Shown piece after piece: positions 62,666-64,000 of a stretch of DNA of 64,000 nucleotides. The DNA comes from Agelaius tricolor (taxonomy: Eukaryota; Chordata; Aves; Passeriformes; Icteridae). Below the pieces are notes generated by a model. It saw only the letters and a program-made list of their open reading frames with translations, ran no database searches and was not told where the DNA came from. Position 1 is the first letter of the stretch. Each line of letters opens with the position of its first letter. The stretch is taken from the NCBI GenBank assembly GCA_023055355.1, contig JALJCS010000001.1, positions 69,357,381 through 69,421,380 of the forward strand, written 5' to 3'. The position numbers were made by a program, and so were the translations under genes.

Positions 62666-64000
62666 CTAAATATGGACAAGGAAAAAATATATAAAAATGC
62701 ATTGCATCAAATTTGCAAATCATAAGGGATCAGATGAACCTCCTTGCATTTGCAGTGAATTAGATTGCCTGCCTGTATTTACTTTAAAATAATCAGTCTC
62801 CATGGATTACTACTGTCAGAAGTTACATATTAAGATAAAACGAATATATCACTCATGACAGGCAAAGAAATTCCACCACCCATTTCACAAGCTTTGAAAA
62901 TGCAATTGTAATCCACTATCCTACAATGATTGTGTAAGGTCATTTCTTATGCACTAATAGTTTTGAGAAATAAGTCACAGAAATATTAAAAGTTTAAGAT
63001 AGCTGGAATACTGTAATTAGACTCCTTGCTGTAAAGTAAGGAGTTTAAGTTGTAAGTAAAAATATCCATATTATGAGTGATTATTTCAGGGTGCTTATAT
63101 TCAACAGAAGTGAAAACATTTAACTTTTCCATTAAAAAAAAGTATCCTGACGTACTGCTGTAGTCATGCATACTTAAAAAGATTTTCTAATATAATCTTA
63201 GATTATTTATTTGTTTCAGATCAAAGGAATAAAACTGTCTTTCAGCAAAATGAAGCAGAATTAAAAAGAAAATAAAAGCAGTAACAGTTTTGCCTGTGCA
63301 CCATCCATATGTAAGCACTGGAAACCAATGTTCCACCTAACTGCAATAAAACATCAAAGAATCTAAATTTATCCATGACAACAAATACTTCAGCAGAACA
63401 ATAATACTACTTTCCTAAGAATTTTTTATTTCCATAATGCAGTGCAGACAACCCCCACTAGATGCCTCCCTTGCTATTCATTTTAAGAGACCAAATGAAA
63501 AACACCTCGAAATTGCCAATATGGAAGTAAATTAAAGCTTTTTACGAAATCCCACACCAACACTGCTAGTATTTTTAAAAAAAATTATAAGTGTGGAGGG
63601 AAAGAAATGTATATCCTCCTTCCTCCCCAAGCTTCAGCATTTCTGGAAGCCTGGACTCTTTCTGCAAAATCTCCTCAACTATGCACCACTTGTATTGCCA
63701 TGGCCATTCCCCTGTGTACTATGCACAGACCATAGATGACACCAAATTAGTACCTGTCAAAGATCAAGAGATCCAAAATCCTTACTAGAGAAACATGGCT
63801 TAATTTTTTTTCTCCTATATGGGAAAAGCCATTATGAAATCATAATCTGGCATAAAACAGAGAAAGCAGAATCTAGAGAATCCCCAAAGGTTCTCAGTCA
63901 CATGCTAATGAACAGTAATTTCTTTCATTCCCAGGTGAAAACAGCCAGCAGGAAAGAGACATTTTCTCAGAGAAAATGAAAAAACAAAAATCAGAGATTC
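62666..64000 (-). other. SLC16A10 intron (continues past window)
   Basis: AT-rich. No exon with carrier-like coding sequence and no recognised repeat before the window edge. Confidence 0.6.

Overview
The window is vertebrate nuclear DNA, almost certainly from a bird. It has long AT-rich introns with GT/AG splice sites and several CR1 LINE 3' ends typical of avian genomes. Three genes lie in a conserved synteny block that matches human 6q21 read in reverse: REV3L (+), MFSD4B (-) and SLC16A10 (-). No bacterial or viral gene set is present, and I found no new multi-gene system.

Positions 1-43290 hold the 3' two-thirds of REV3L, the catalytic subunit of DNA polymerase zeta. The window opens inside its giant central exon and contains 20 coding exons that join in frame to 2195 codons plus TAA at 42253-42255. 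They carry both REV7-binding motifs, the inactive exonuclease-like region, polymerase motifs A, B and C, and the C-terminal CysA and CysB metal-binding clusters. A strong poly(A) signal is at 43264. Introns carry an intact hAT-like DNA transposon with target-site duplication (8265-8800), an internally deleted CR1 (about 27.7-28.9 kb), CR1 scraps, and an exact 83-bp tandem duplication across an exon/intron boundary (34205-34370).

Positions about 43.5-54.4 kb hold MFSD4B (sodium-dependent glucose transporter 1 family) on the minus strand, complete in four coding exons. Its start lies in a CpG island at about 53.4-54.4 kb, and its likely long 3' UTR runs tail-to-tail towards REV3L. Positions 54.5-60.9 kb are intergenic and/or SLC16A10 3' UTR. 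Positions 60959-62665 hold the last two coding exons of SLC16A10 (MCT10/TAT1, aromatic amino acid and thyroid hormone transporter), and the remainder to 64000 is its intron. The earlier SLC16A10 exons and the 5' part of REV3L lie outside the window.

The three genes are not a functional pathway: REV3L acts in translesion DNA synthesis, while MFSD4B and SLC16A10 are plasma-membrane carriers. Their adjacency is ancestral synteny.
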